A stretch of DNA of 32,957 bases from Mycobacterium sp. UM_CSW (GCF_000455205.1 NZ_AUWQ01000068.1:1-32957), one strand, 5' to 3'. Shown: positions 8,330 through 16,093, numbered from the stretch's first letter. Translations and numbers: made by a program. The notes: generated by a model from the letters alone, not told the origin.

Positions 8330-9606
8330 GCGTAGACCACCGCCTCCACCTCGTAGGGTCGCCCGGCGCTGAACGCGTTGGCGCGGCACGGTTCACATGA
8401 CTTGTCGAGATGCTGGGCCACCGCTTGCGGGAACTGGTCGAGCATGCTTGCGGCCACGTTGGTCGCGGCGTCCAGCGTGGCGCAGGCTCCGCGCCCGCGC
8501 AGCGTCACCGACCAGTGGCGCAGCCGATCCAGGTCCTCGGGGGTGGCGGCGCCGTCGCGGAGCGCCCCGGCGGCGGCGGCCATCGCGGCGGTGCCGTTGA
8601 AGCACGAACCGCATTGGCCCGCGTTCTCGCGATCGAAGTAGGCCAACACCGACGCGGCGACCGCCACCGGGCAGTCGTCGGCGAGAACCGCGATCGCACC
8701 GCATCCCAGTCCGCTGCCGAGGTCGCGGAACGTCTCGTGGTCCAACGTGGCGTTCAGCACGCTGCGATTGAGCAGCCCGGCGAAGTAGCCACCCAGCAGC
8801 GCGCCTTGGACGCGATCCGACGAAACACCGTGCAGAGCAAGCAGATCGGCGAACGGCAGGCCGTGCGGGACCTCATAGAGGCCCGGCGGCCGGCCGCCGC
8901 CGGTCAAGGTCACCAGGAAGGTGCCGGGCGAGGACGGCGTGCCCAGCGAGCGGAACTCCGCCGCGCCGTGCCCTTCCAGGTAGGGCAGGTTGGCCAGGGT
9001 CTCCACATTGCTCACCAGGGTGGGCAGCCCGCCGACGCCCTTCTGAAATGGACGCGGCGGCTTGTCGGTTGGCTTGACGGGTCCGCCGTTGATCGCGCGG
9101 GTGACCGCGGTCTCCTCGCCGGCGATGTACCCCGGGGCGACGTTGACCACCTCGATCGCGATGTCGCCGGGCGGGTGCTCGGCAAGCGCGGTCTGGACAC
9201 TGCGGGCCGATTCCGCGTCGGACAGGTAGACGTAGGCGCGGTCAGCGGCCACCATCGCCGTGGCCAGCCGCAGCCCGTCGAGGACCAGGTGCGGCCGGTG
9301 CCGCAGCAGCCATCGATCCTTGATCGAAGCGGGTTCGCCCTCCTCGCCGTTGGCGACGACGACCGCGCCACCCGCCGCGCGCCCGTTGTCGCGCACGGTG
9401 CGCAGCTTCACTGCCATCGGAAAGGCCGCGCCGCCCCGGCCCTGCAGCCCGCTGCGCTCGACTTCACCGAGCAGTTCGTCGGGGTCGGCGAGTGGACAAT
9501 AACCGCCGAGTTCAAGGTACGCCGCGCGGTTTTCGCCCGCGTGGCCCGGTCGATCACCCAGCAGCCGCGACGGACAGCCGGGCCAGGAGGTGACGGTGAT
9601 ATCCAT
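8326..9606 (-). CDS. NuoF-like NADH-binding flavo-iron-sulfur protein
   Basis: 426 residues resembling the NADH/FMN subunit of complex I (NuoF, 51 kDa family) but encoded outside a nuo operon. Visible motifs are the glycine-rich GRGGAAFP (56-63), NGEEGEPAS (86-94) followed by KDR, GYIAGEETA (159-167) and SNVETLAN (199-206), all typical of the FMN/NADH site. The iron-sulfur region reads ENAGQCGSC, giving C332 and C335, with a later GRGACATL (C375). The first cysteine of the classic ESCG motif is alanine here (A329). An extra CEPC pair (C404, C407) lies near the C-terminus. There is no NuoE or NuoG gene beside it; the ferredoxin gene overlaps its stop codon. Likely role (inference): an NADH:ferredoxin oxidoreductase. 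Confidence 0.88.
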   Translation of the reverse strand: MDITVTSWPGCPSRLLGDRPGHAGENRAAYLELGGYCPLADPDELLGEVERSGLQGRGGAAFPMAVKLRTVRDNGRAAGGAVVVANGEEGEPASIKDRWLLRHRPHLVLDGLRLATAMVAADRAYVYLSDAESARSVQTALAEHPPGDIAIEVVNVAPGYIAGEETAVTRAINGGPVKPTDKPPRPFQKGVGGLPTLVSNVETLANLPYLEGHGAAEFRSLGTPSSPGTFLVTLTGGGRPPGLYEVPHGLPFADLLALHGVSSDRVQGALLGGYFAGLLNRSVLNATLDHETFRDLGSGLGCGAIAVLADDCPVAVAASVLAYFDRENAGQCGSCFNGTAAMAAAAGALRDGAATPEDLDRLRHWSVTLRGRGACATLDAATNVAASMLDQFPQAVAQHLDKSCEPCRANAFSAGRPYEVEAVVYA

Positions 9607-9624
9607 CGCCTAGCTCCCCATCGT

Positions 9625-9630
9625 TAGTCT
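9625..9630 (+). promoter_or_regulatory. Candidate -10 box of a leaderless transcript
   Basis: TAGTCT fits the mycobacterial TANNNT -10 pattern and ends seven bases before the ATG at 9638, with no recognisable ribosome binding site between them. That spacing would put the transcription start at or next to the start codon. Prediction only. Confidence 0.4.
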
Positions 9631-9637
9631 GGCGCAC

Positions 9638-10111
9638 ATGCGAACCGCGGTAGTGCGCGTCAACGTGGATCCTTCCGGCGTCCTCACAGCCGAACAGCTA
9701 GGACACGGCATGACCGCACTCCTCGAGCTTGCCGGCGAGCTGGGCTTGGAAGTCGTCGAGAACAACCTCGCGGCCATGCCGGCCGGTCGACGCGAGGTGG
9801 AGGTGCTCGTCGCCGGCGAAGACGCCGATGCCGTCAAGCGCGTCGGACTTGAGTTGTGCGGCAAGGCATTTAGCACCGCTCCGACGGCCGGCGTCGTCAC
9901 GTTCATCAGCCGGGGGACCGACGACGACGCGCACGGCGTGCTGTCCGGTTTCGGGCTCACCGGCGAGATCGTTCGGACACCCGGCGATGACGGTTTAGAC
10001 ATCGTCCACGTGACCTTGCGCGAGGCCGACCTGGATCGCGTTCCGGAAAGCCGGATTCACACCGCACTCGAGGCGTCCCTCAACTGCGAGGTTCGCATTC
10101 GCACCGTGTGA
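9638..10111 (+). CDS. Conserved-looking hypothetical protein
   Basis: 157 residues that I do not recognise. It is soluble, with no signal peptide or membrane segment, and reads as alternating strands and helices with two similar-looking parts: an N-terminal MRTAVVRVNVDPSG strand region and a C-terminal DIVHVTLREADLDRVPESR region. Only one or two cysteines are present and no catalytic motif stands out. It starts 31 bases from the divergent NuoF-like gene and ends five bases before the convergent hydrolase gene. Codon use is typical coding, with strong GC at third positions, and the start is probably leaderless. Sharing a divergent promoter with the NuoF-like gene hints at a related role, but nothing in the protein shows it. 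Confidence 0.7.
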   Translation: MRTAVVRVNVDPSGVLTAEQLGHGMTALLELAGELGLEVVENNLAAMPAGRREVEVLVAGEDADAVKRVGLELCGKAFSTAPTAGVVTFISRGTDDDAHGVLSGFGLTGEIVRTPGDDGLDIVHVTLREADLDRVPESRIHTALEASLNCEVRIRTV

Positions 10112-10116
10112 ACGCA

Positions 10117-10998
10117 TCAGGAGCCCAAGAATTCGAGGATGGCGGGGGCGGCCTGCACCCAGGTGTCGAACATGTTGAAGTGCTTCACCCTGCCCGCCGC
10201 GCGGTCTTCGGACGCCCGCTCCCAGGCGTCCTCCGGCCAGGGCGGGTCGATCAGCTTGGAGCCCTTGATCAGGCAGCTGACCTCCAGCGACGTCCGCTTC
10301 GGGTGATCCATGTCGTTCTCGCCGCCACGAATGATCAAGGTGGGGACCTTGATTCGATCGAACATTTCGTCCTCGACACCCGGAATCGTCTGTCCGGGCT
10401 TGGAGACGAACGCATTGAGCCAGCGCAGCATCACCTTGAGAAACTCGTCGGAGTCGAAGTCGAGGAACCGCTGCTTGTTGGCGGGGTTCTGCTCGATTCG
10501 CTCGCGCCATTCCTGCACCTTCATCACGCCGTCCATTCCGGTGCCGCGCACCGCGAGAATGCTCGGGATGATGTAGAAGGAGCCCAGCACGAAGGTGCCG
10601 TAGATGCCGCCGACGATGTTCCACACCACGAGTTTGGTGACCATCTCGGGGTAGAGCATCGTCGTCAGCATGGAATCCCTTGCGCCGCCGGAGCCCCCGG
10701 CAAGGATGCAGCGCTCGAAGCCGAGACCCGTCACCAGTTTGTGCAGCGTCTCGGCCCGCATGTGCGATTCGCTCTGGCCGTAGAACTGCACATCCGAGGC
10801 CCCGCAGTTGGGCCTGTCCCACAGCAGCACCCGATAGCCGCCGGCGGCCAGCGCGTCGGCCAGCGGGCGCAGGCCCTCGATCTCCTTGCTGAACCGCCCG
10901 CCCGGCGTCAGGGCGATGAGATCTCCTGTGTCACCGAGGATTTCGTAGACAACGTTTCCGCCGTTGACCTCGAATGTCGACACAGATGCTCCCGTCAC
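10117..10998 (-). CDS. Alpha/beta-fold hydrolase
   Basis: 293 residues from the GTG at 10998, which overlaps the TGA of the Rieske gene (GTGA) and is therefore preferred to longer in-frame options. The N-terminal strands (VVYEILGDTGDLIALTPGG) and the LLWDRPNCGASD segment are typical of the fold. The nucleophile elbow GGSGGARDS places serine in a G-x-S-x-G context. A later strand, PTLIIRGGENDMDHP, carries the acid, and HFNMFDTW near the C-terminus offers a candidate histidine. The family includes C-C bond hydrolases of ring-cleavage pathways and epoxide or ester hydrolases; the substrate cannot be read from the sequence. It is the last gene of the amidohydrolase/Rieske operon, which suggests it acts on a product of the same pathway. 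Confidence 0.88.
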   Translation of the reverse strand: MTGASVSTFEVNGGNVVYEILGDTGDLIALTPGGRFSKEIEGLRPLADALAAGGYRVLLWDRPNCGASDVQFYGQSESHMRAETLHKLVTGLGFERCILAGGSGGARDSMLTTMLYPEMVTKLVVWNIVGGIYGTFVLGSFYIIPSILAVRGTGMDGVMKVQEWRERIEQNPANKQRFLDFDSDEFLKVMLRWLNAFVSKPGQTIPGVEDEMFDRIKVPTLIIRGGENDMDHPKRTSLEVSCLIKGSKLIDPPWPEDAWERASEDRAAGRVKHFNMFDTWVQAAPAILEFLGS

Positions 10999-11405
10999 GC
11001 CATTACCAGAACGTCGTTGCCGACGACTCGCACCGGGTAGGTGCGGATGCTCCACTCCGGCTTGACCGCGGTCGTGCCGGTCGCGAGCTCGAAACCCCAT
11101 TGATGCCAGGGGCAGTAGATGAACTCCAGGTCGCGCACCATGACCGAGTCGCCGGCGGCGGTCTCGTCGACGATGGTGCGTCCGCGGGCGCGCCCCGAGC
11201 ACAGCGGACCGCCCTGGTGTGGGCAGTAATTCGCGATGGCGTAGAAGGCGCCGTTGACGTTGTAGACGCCGACGCCGTGTCGCCCGATGGGCACGAGTTT
11301 GTGGGTGCCGGGCGGGATTTCGTCCACGGTTGCCACGACGTGTTCGCGACCCTGAGCGAGGCGGGGCTGGGGCGGCCTGGTGGTTGCCCCTTCTTGTTCA
11401 GGCAC
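10995..11405 (-). CDS. Stand-alone Rieske [2Fe-2S] protein
   Basis: About 136 residues. From the GTG at 11405, the two Rieske boxes are CPHQGGPLC (C61, H63) and YCPWHQWGF (C98, H101), so all four cluster ligands are present. A TTG at 11408 is the alternative start and adds one residue. The protein is only the Rieske fold plus a short N-terminal extension, with no mononuclear iron oxygenase domain, so it resembles a Rieske-type ferredoxin rather than a complete oxygenase alpha subunit. It sits between the amidohydrolase (gap of four bases) and the hydrolase (4-bp overlap), so these are surely co-transcribed. No oxygenase partner is encoded in this operon. Confidence 0.9.
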   Translation of the reverse strand: MPEQEGATTRPPQPRLAQGREHVVATVDEIPPGTHKLVPIGRHGVGVYNVNGAFYAIANYCPHQGGPLCSGRARGRTIVDETAAGDSVMVRDLEFIYCPWHQWGFELATGTTAVKPEWSIRTYPVRVVGNDVLVMA

Positions 11406-11409
11406 CAAC

Positions 11410-12555
11410 TCAGAACACCCGGGTCTGACCCTCGAGGACCGGCACGGTCTCCGGGAGGTGGTAGGTCGCGATCCCGTTCTTGTACATCACCGCGTCCCGG
11501 GCCGCCTTCGGAAGGTGCTTGACCAACCAGCGCGGGTCGTCGAACGTCCAGTGCGGGTAGTCGGAGGAGAACAGCAGGATCTTGTCGCACTCCATCCACT
11601 CCAGTGCGCGGGTCAACTCGGTCTTGTCTTCCGGGTAGTCCAGCGGCTGGGTGGTGAACTTGATGTGTTCCTTGACGTAATCCGATGGCTTGCGCTTGAT
11701 CTCGACCCGCGACTTGCGGGCTTCGTAGAGCGCGTCCATCCGCCACATCAGCGGCAGGATCCAGGAGAACGCGTGCTCGACGAACACGATTCGCAGCGTG
11801 GGGAATCGGTCGAAGACGCCGTCGAAGATCAGGCTCATCACCTGGTTGGCGGCCAGCAGCGAGTAGGTCACCATGAAATCGTGGTTGTAGCTGGGCAAAC
11901 CCACCGGAGGCGTCGGCAGCATCTCGTAGTTGCTGCGCGACAGATGGCAGCTCACCGTGATGTCGTGCTTGGTGGCGGCCTCCCAGATGGGGTTGTACTT
12001 CGGGTGACCCCATGAGGGCCGCGGCTCGGCCTTGATCAGGATCTGCGCCATGTACGGATGGCCGGCCCACGTCTCGATCTCGCGCGCCGCCCCCTCCGGA
12101 TCCTCGATCGCCGCGCAGATCGAACCGCGCCAGCGCTCATGCCAGTTGTTGTGGCTGTCGAGCCAGTGGTTCGCCTGCCAGTGGTTGAGCGCGGTCGAGA
12201 ACGCCTGGTGCGCCTCGGCCAGCCGCGGTGTGCGGCCGCCGGGTTCCAGGATCGCGATGTCGGAGCCCGCTTGCATGATCAGTTGCCGGAAAGCCATGTC
12301 CGGGTCGCTGCAGGCGAACTCGCCGTCCGGCGGGAAGGCGTCGGCGCGCATCGCGAAGGTGTGCGCGTAGTCGGGGGCGTCGTAGTAGATCAGCTCGCCG
12401 ACCTTGTGGTCCAGGAAGAACTTGCTGCGCCACGGCTCGGGGATGTACTGGGTGAGCTCGCCGCGCCGGGGCACCGGGTGGATGTCGGAGTCGACGCACC
12501 GGACGGCTATGCGCTCGGCGGCGGGGACCCGTTCGTGTATGTGAGTCAGCGTCAT
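11410..12555 (-). CDS. Amidohydrolase family protein (metal-dependent, ACMSD-like superfamily)
   Basis: 381 residues; ATG with a clear GAGGAG site upstream. It fits the Amidohydrolase_2 TIM-barrel family, which includes decarboxylases and hydrolases of ring-cleavage acids. Likely metal or active-site residues are D24 and H26 in DSDIH (the first histidine of the usual HxH is aspartate), H204 in SCHLS, E260-H261 in VEHAFSW and D332 in SSDYPHW. The late aspartate and both later histidines are kept, so it is probably active. It lies directly downstream of a paralogue (gap of 37 bases) and upstream of the Rieske gene. Substrate unknown; a decarboxylase or hydrolase role on a cyclic or aromatic acid is inference. 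Confidence 0.9.
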   Translation of the reverse strand: MTLTHIHERVPAAERIAVRCVDSDIHPVPRRGELTQYIPEPWRSKFFLDHKVGELIYYDAPDYAHTFAMRADAFPPDGEFACSDPDMAFRQLIMQAGSDIAILEPGGRTPRLAEAHQAFSTALNHWQANHWLDSHNNWHERWRGSICAAIEDPEGAAREIETWAGHPYMAQILIKAEPRPSWGHPKYNPIWEAATKHDITVSCHLSRSNYEMLPTPPVGLPSYNHDFMVTYSLLAANQVMSLIFDGVFDRFPTLRIVFVEHAFSWILPLMWRMDALYEARKSRVEIKRKPSDYVKEHIKFTTQPLDYPEDKTELTRALEWMECDKILLFSSDYPHWTFDDPRWLVKHLPKAARDAVMYKNGIATYHLPETVPVLEGQTRVF

Positions 12556-12592
12556 CTCTGTCTCCTCAGTCTCCCTTGTCCTTATTCTGCGA

Positions 12593-13684
12593 CTAGCCCG
12601 CTGCCAGGTCGACCGAAATGTCGATCCCGTACAAGTTGGCCGCGTTGCGCCAGCACAGTTTGTCGCGCTGTTCGGCGGACAGCGACGCCGGCACCCGGCC
12701 GACGTCGTTGCTCTGCCAGTGCGGATAGCTGGAGCCGAACATCACCATGTCTTCCTTGCCGGTGAAGGCGAACCACTCGCCGGCGAAGTCGGCGTCGGGC
12801 GGGCCGTCGAGGCTGCCCTGCACGAAATACACGTGGCCGGGGATGTAGTCGCTGGGGATGCGCGGTGCCCAGGGCGTCTGTTCCAGGTGGGGCCGGCCGA
12901 ACGTGTCCATCCGCCAGATGAACGGGGTAAGGAAGTCGGCGGCGCCGTCGGCCCAGACGAACTTCAGGTTCGAGAAGCGCTCGAACACACCCTCGGCGAT
13001 CATGTTCATCAGGTGATACAGGTAGTTCAGCGCCATGAAGCTGACGTACTGCTCGTAGGTCAGGGTGTGCCCGGACGGCGTCGGGGGGAAGCCGATGCCC
13101 TCCCCCGTTTCGACGTGCACGGCGACCGGAAGCCCCGCGTCGGCGGCGGCCTCCCAGAGCGGCCAGAACTGGGGCTTGCCGTACAGCTCGCGGGATTGCA
13201 GCGGGACGCCGAGCTGGACGATGCGGGGGTGGGCACGCCATTTCTCGATTTCGCGCAGGGCGCCTGCGATGTCGTCGGGGTTGACGCGGATGGTGCCGCG
13301 GAAACGCTCGCCGAATTCGGCGGAGTCCAGCCAGCGCGACACCATCATCTCGTTGTGGGCGGCGTGTAGCGCGGTGCCAAGGTGACGGTCGGGCATGATG
13401 CCGCGTCCCATCGGATGCAGGATCGCCATGTCCACACCGCGCTTCGAAAACAGTTCGTTGCCAACGAATTCCGGATCTGAGCCGGGATACTGGCGGTCCG
13501 GCCCCTCGGTGTTCGGCGCGTATTCGCCGCCCGGCGCGCCGTACCAATCCATCTCGTAGTCGGGGAAGCCACGGCTCTTGAACGGCTCGCGCAGGAATGA
13601 GCGCAGGTCCTTGTTGGACGAAAAGAAGACGTGCACGCTCGCGTCGATCAGCGGGGTGCGGGTTCCGTCGGCGTGTTCGATCAC
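12593..13684 (-). CDS. Amidohydrolase paralogue with altered metal-site residues
   Basis: 363 residues from the GTG at 13684, which has GAGGGG about ten bases upstream and begins at the conserved strand just before IDASVH. An in-frame ATG at 13768 would add 28 residues but runs through an operator-like palindrome, so I do not favour it. It aligns along its length with the downstream amidohydrolase (for example GVFERFSNLKFVWADG against GVFDRFPTLRIVFVEH). Compared with it, the first motif is D14-A-S-V-H18, H190 is kept, the internal histidine is aspartate (D246), and the aspartate of SSDYPHW is serine (S319 in GSSYPHW). The metal site is therefore degraded or reshaped. It may be a non-catalytic partner of the downstream enzyme, or have a different chemistry. 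Confidence 0.85.
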   Translation of the reverse strand: MIEHADGTRTPLIDASVHVFFSSNKDLRSFLREPFKSRGFPDYEMDWYGAPGGEYAPNTEGPDRQYPGSDPEFVGNELFSKRGVDMAILHPMGRGIMPDRHLGTALHAAHNEMMVSRWLDSAEFGERFRGTIRVNPDDIAGALREIEKWRAHPRIVQLGVPLQSRELYGKPQFWPLWEAAADAGLPVAVHVETGEGIGFPPTPSGHTLTYEQYVSFMALNYLYHLMNMIAEGVFERFSNLKFVWADGAADFLTPFIWRMDTFGRPHLEQTPWAPRIPSDYIPGHVYFVQGSLDGPPDADFAGEWFAFTGKEDMVMFGSSYPHWQSNDVGRVPASLSAEQRDKLCWRNAANLYGIDISVDLAAG

Positions 13685-13741
13685 GTAAACCGCCCCTCGG
13701 CTCGGGAAGCCAAAGTGAGCCCGATCAGGGCATCTGATAGA

Positions 13742-13756
13742 TAAACTAACATTCTC
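13742..13756. promoter_or_regulatory. Degenerate copy of the GAGAAT-N3-ATTCTC operator
   Basis: This site matches the 15-base palindrome (compare 16826-16840) at 11 of 15 positions; the ATTCTC half is intact. It lies about 58 bases upstream of the first amidohydrolase gene, where a repressor would sit. Confidence 0.4.
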
Positions 13757-13860
13757 GGCGGTCGCCAATCAACGGTATTTCGGTAAGCATTTCGATTAAA
13801 CATCGGCCCTGGTAGCCATCGGTATTGCCGTTATCTGGGTAAGTAGCGTTCTTGCTTGAG

Positions 13861-13875
13861 GATAATAGCATTCTC
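13861..13875. promoter_or_regulatory. Near-perfect copy of the GAGAAT-N3-ATTCTC operator
   Basis: GATAATAGCATTCTC differs at one base from the reverse complement of the site at 16826-16840. On the minus strand it contains TATTAT, a plausible -10 box for the amidohydrolase operon; on the plus strand it precedes the membrane protein gene. It probably serves the divergent promoter region between the two. Confidence 0.55.
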
Positions 13876-13930
13876 GCTCTTGTCGGGTGAATGCCGACCG
13901 GTGCCCGCTGGGCGCCGAAGCGGGCCTGCA

Positions 13931-14605
13931 GTGGACGGTACGATCCGTCGCGTGGTGAGGGCCGTGCACGCGTCCATGGTGCGCTGGATCGGCCTCCTGT
14001 TCGTGATCGGCGCAGCCCTGTTCGCGTTCGGCGTTCTGCTCTCGCTCCTTCCAGCGTCGCCACCGCTGCTCTCGGCGTTGACCTACGCGGTGGGGGCGGT
14101 GTTCTTCACCGCTGCCGCAACGCTTCAGCTGATCCTCGCTCGCCGGGAGCTGCCCGAGGCCGAGCAGCACTCGCTGCCGCTGCGGGCGCGCACCACCGAC
14201 TGGCTGGCGGCGGCCATTCAGTTGGTGGGCACGGTGCTGTTCAACGTCAACACGGTGGACGCCGCGGTGACGATCGGTGCCCGCCCGGAGCTCATCGACG
14301 TCGACGTGTGGGTGCCCGACATCGTCGGCTCCGTCGCGTTCCTGGTCTCGTCGGCGATCGCGATCGTTCCCGAGGTCCGGGCCCGGCGACACTCCCACGT
14401 TGCCAGCGCCTCGCAGCGCATCGCGTTCCTCAACTTCGCGGGATCTGTGCTGTTTCTCGCCTCGGCCGTCGGCGCGCTGGTGTTGCGCTCGGGGGCGGAC
14501 GTCAGCCTGGTGTGGGCCAACATCGGCACGTTCTTCGGCGCGCTGTGCTTCCTCGTGGCGGCCTGGCTTTTCGGCTGGCCTCCGCGCCAGCCACACCAGA
14601 GTTGA
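13931..14605 (+). CDS. Multi-pass membrane protein, possibly YrhK-like
   Basis: About 224 residues. The start is uncertain: GTG at 13931, GTG at 13952 and ATG at 13976 are all in frame and none has a strong ribosome site. Six hydrophobic segments are visible, roughly residues 18-40, 44-69, 85-105, 121-144, 157-182 and 187-214, separated by short loops, with an Arg-rich cytoplasmic loop after segment 2 (ARRELPEAEQ) and another after segment 4 (RARRHSH). The pattern of paired helices and the LFNVNTVDA segment recall YrhK-domain membrane proteins, but I hold that loosely. No catalytic motif is seen. It stands alone between a divergent amidohydrolase operon and a convergent dehydrogenase gene. 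Confidence 0.75.
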   Translation: MDGTIRRVVRAVHASMVRWIGLLFVIGAALFAFGVLLSLLPASPPLLSALTYAVGAVFFTAAATLQLILARRELPEAEQHSLPLRARTTDWLAAAIQLVGTVLFNVNTVDAAVTIGARPELIDVDVWVPDIVGSVAFLVSSAIAIVPEVRARRHSHVASASQRIAFLNFAGSVLFLASAVGALVLRSGADVSLVWANIGTFFGALCFLVAAWLFGWPPRQPHQS

Positions 14606-14625
14606 ATCCGCCCAACGGGATTCAA
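14602..14625. terminator. Hairpin terminator between convergent genes
   Basis: TTGAATCC and GGATTCAA form a perfect 8-bp stem around an 8-base loop. It overlaps the stop codon of the membrane protein gene and lies before the end of the convergent dehydrogenase gene. There is no T-run, as is usual in mycobacteria. Confidence 0.55.
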
Positions 14626-14750
14626 GCGCTAGCCGGGCCTTCGGGCGTCGCGTGTGAACTGCGGGCCTGGCCTGTGAATCGTGGCAGGAAAAATCGGCGA
14701 AATCCCTCCGCTGGTGCACAATCAAAGCCGTTACTGCACACTCAACGCGA

Positions 14751-15653
14751 TTAGCCCGGAAGCGGCTTCACCGGACCCACAGTGACACCGGCGGCCCTCT
14801 CGAACGGCTTGATCACCGTCGTGAAATCGGAGTCCGGGCCCTCCTCGAGCGCGGCCGCCTCCCAGAGCCGGGCCACCGTTTCGGCGACGTCGGTCGGGGC
14901 GCCGAGCGCTTTCGCTTCGTCGAGATACAGCCGCACGTCCTTGACCATCAGCCCGGTGGCGAAGCCGTAGTCGAAGGTGCGCGGCAGGATCGCGCGGGGG
15001 AACTTGTCGCGGCTCGCGCTCGTCGCACCCGAACCCGCGTTGAGCACTTCGATCATCACACCCGGGTCGAGACCGGCCTTCACGCCCATCGCGACCACCT
15101 CCGCCGTCGCGACCAACACGTTGGCCGCCAGGATGTTGTTGGCGAGCTTCATCGTCTGCGCCGCGCCGGGTTTCTCCCCGATGTAAAGCGGTCGCCCGAT
15201 CGCCTCGAGAACGGTTCGTATCACGTCGAATTCGTCGCGCGGCCCGGACACCATGACGGCGAGCGAACCCTTCTCGGCTCCGCCCACGCCGCCGCTGACC
15301 GGGCTGTCGATCGCCACGATGTTCCGTTTCGCCAGCTCGTCGCGGATGTGCACCGCCGTTCGGCTCCCGACGGTTGAGAAGTCGACATAGCGCTTGACGC
15401 GCGAACCCTCGATCACGCCCGCGGTGCCGGTGGCCACCTCCATGGATGCGGCCGGCGTCGGCAGGCTGGCCATGACCGTCTCGACCCGATCGGCGACGTC
15501 TTTCGAGGACGACGCGCCGTGCGCGCCGACGGTGACGAGGCGATCCAGCGCCGCGCCGTTCGTGTCGAAGGCGACGACGTCGTGGCCTTGTTGGATGAGG
15601 CGACGCGCCATGGGAAACCCCATATTTCCCAGCCCGATGAACCCGACCTCCAT
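14751..15653 (-). CDS. NAD(P)-dependent beta-hydroxyacid dehydrogenase (3-hydroxyisobutyrate dehydrogenase family)
   Basis: 300 residues, normal family length. The N-terminal Rossmann motif GFIGLGNMG (4-12) binds NAD(P). The substrate loop DSPVSGGVGGAEKG (116-129) and the catalytic lysine K169 in QTMKLANN, with N173 one turn later, are the hallmarks of the family. The all-helical C-terminal domain follows. It oxidises (or reduces) a short beta-hydroxyacid in the cytoplasm; 3-hydroxyisobutyrate, tartronate semialdehyde and related compounds are all possible. It is the second gene after the carboxymuconolactone decarboxylase-like gene, nine bases downstream of it, so the two are co-transcribed. 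Confidence 0.92.
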   Translation of the reverse strand: MEVGFIGLGNMGFPMARRLIQQGHDVVAFDTNGAALDRLVTVGAHGASSSKDVADRVETVMASLPTPAASMEVATGTAGVIEGSRVKRYVDFSTVGSRTAVHIRDELAKRNIVAIDSPVSGGVGGAEKGSLAVMVSGPRDEFDVIRTVLEAIGRPLYIGEKPGAAQTMKLANNILAANVLVATAEVVAMGVKAGLDPGVMIEVLNAGSGATSASRDKFPRAILPRTFDYGFATGLMVKDVRLYLDEAKALGAPTDVAETVARLWEAAALEEGPDSDFTTVIKPFERAAGVTVGPVKPLPG

Positions 15654-15662
15654 CGCCGACTC

Positions 15663-16043
15663 CTAGCCCTGATCCACTTCGGCGAACGCCTCACGCGCGA
15701 TGCGGAAGCTGTCGACGGCGGCCGGTACGCCGGCGTAGATCGCAACCTGGAGGAATATCTCGCGGATCTCGTCGCGCGTGACACCGTTCGTCAGCGCCGC
15801 CTTGACGTGCGTCCGTAATTCGTTGGGGCGGTTGAGGACCGAAATCATCGCCAGGTTGAGCATGCTGCGCGTCTTGAGGGCCAGTCCGTCGCGGCCCCAG
15901 ACCGCGCCCCAGCAATACTCGGTGACGAGGTCTTGCAGCGGCTTGGTGAAGTCGTCCGCGTCCGCCAACGCTTGGTTGACATACGCCTCGCCCAACACCG
16001 TCGAGCGGATCTCGAGTCCGCGCTGGTACGTTTCGCCGTCCAA
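15663..16043 (-). CDS. Carboxymuconolactone decarboxylase family protein (PcaC-like)
   Basis: 126 residues, the usual length of the single-domain family. The start is a TTG at 16043 with an AAAGGAGA ribosome site about eight bases upstream; no ATG fits. The sequence is all helical, with EYCWGAVWGRDGL, KTRSMLNLAMISVLNR, ELRTHVKAALTNGVT and EIFLQVAIYAGVPAA, a good match to 4-carboxymuconolactone decarboxylases. The two-cysteine CxxC of the AhpD peroxidase branch is absent. The classic enzyme decarboxylates gamma-carboxymuconolactone in protocatechuate breakdown, but no other pca gene is present here, so the actual substrate is open. It heads a two-gene operon with the beta-hydroxyacid dehydrogenase and diverges from the nitroreductase. 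Confidence 0.9.
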   Translation of the reverse strand: MDGETYQRGLEIRSTVLGEAYVNQALADADDFTKPLQDLVTEYCWGAVWGRDGLALKTRSMLNLAMISVLNRPNELRTHVKAALTNGVTRDEIREIFLQVAIYAGVPAAVDSFRIAREAFAEVDQG

Positions 16044-16068
16044 TGGTCTTCTCCTTTACGCCGCGTGG

Positions 16069-16093
16069 TCCTGATAGACCCTCCTGATAAACC
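16069..16093. repeat. Short direct repeat in a divergent promoter region
   Basis: TCCTGATAGACC and TCCTGATAAACC, 13 bases apart start to start, lie between the carboxymuconolactone decarboxylase-like gene and the nitroreductase. This could be an operator for one or both genes; no regulator is identified. Confidence 0.35.

Noticed and set aside
8410-9627. A 405-codon plus-strand open frame
   Set aside because: Antisense to the NuoF-like gene, which has clear motifs.
12593-13768. ATG at 13768 as start of the upstream amidohydrolase
   Set aside because: The extra 28 residues are not like the family, and the stretch contains an operator-like palindrome; the GTG at 13684 has a better ribosome site.
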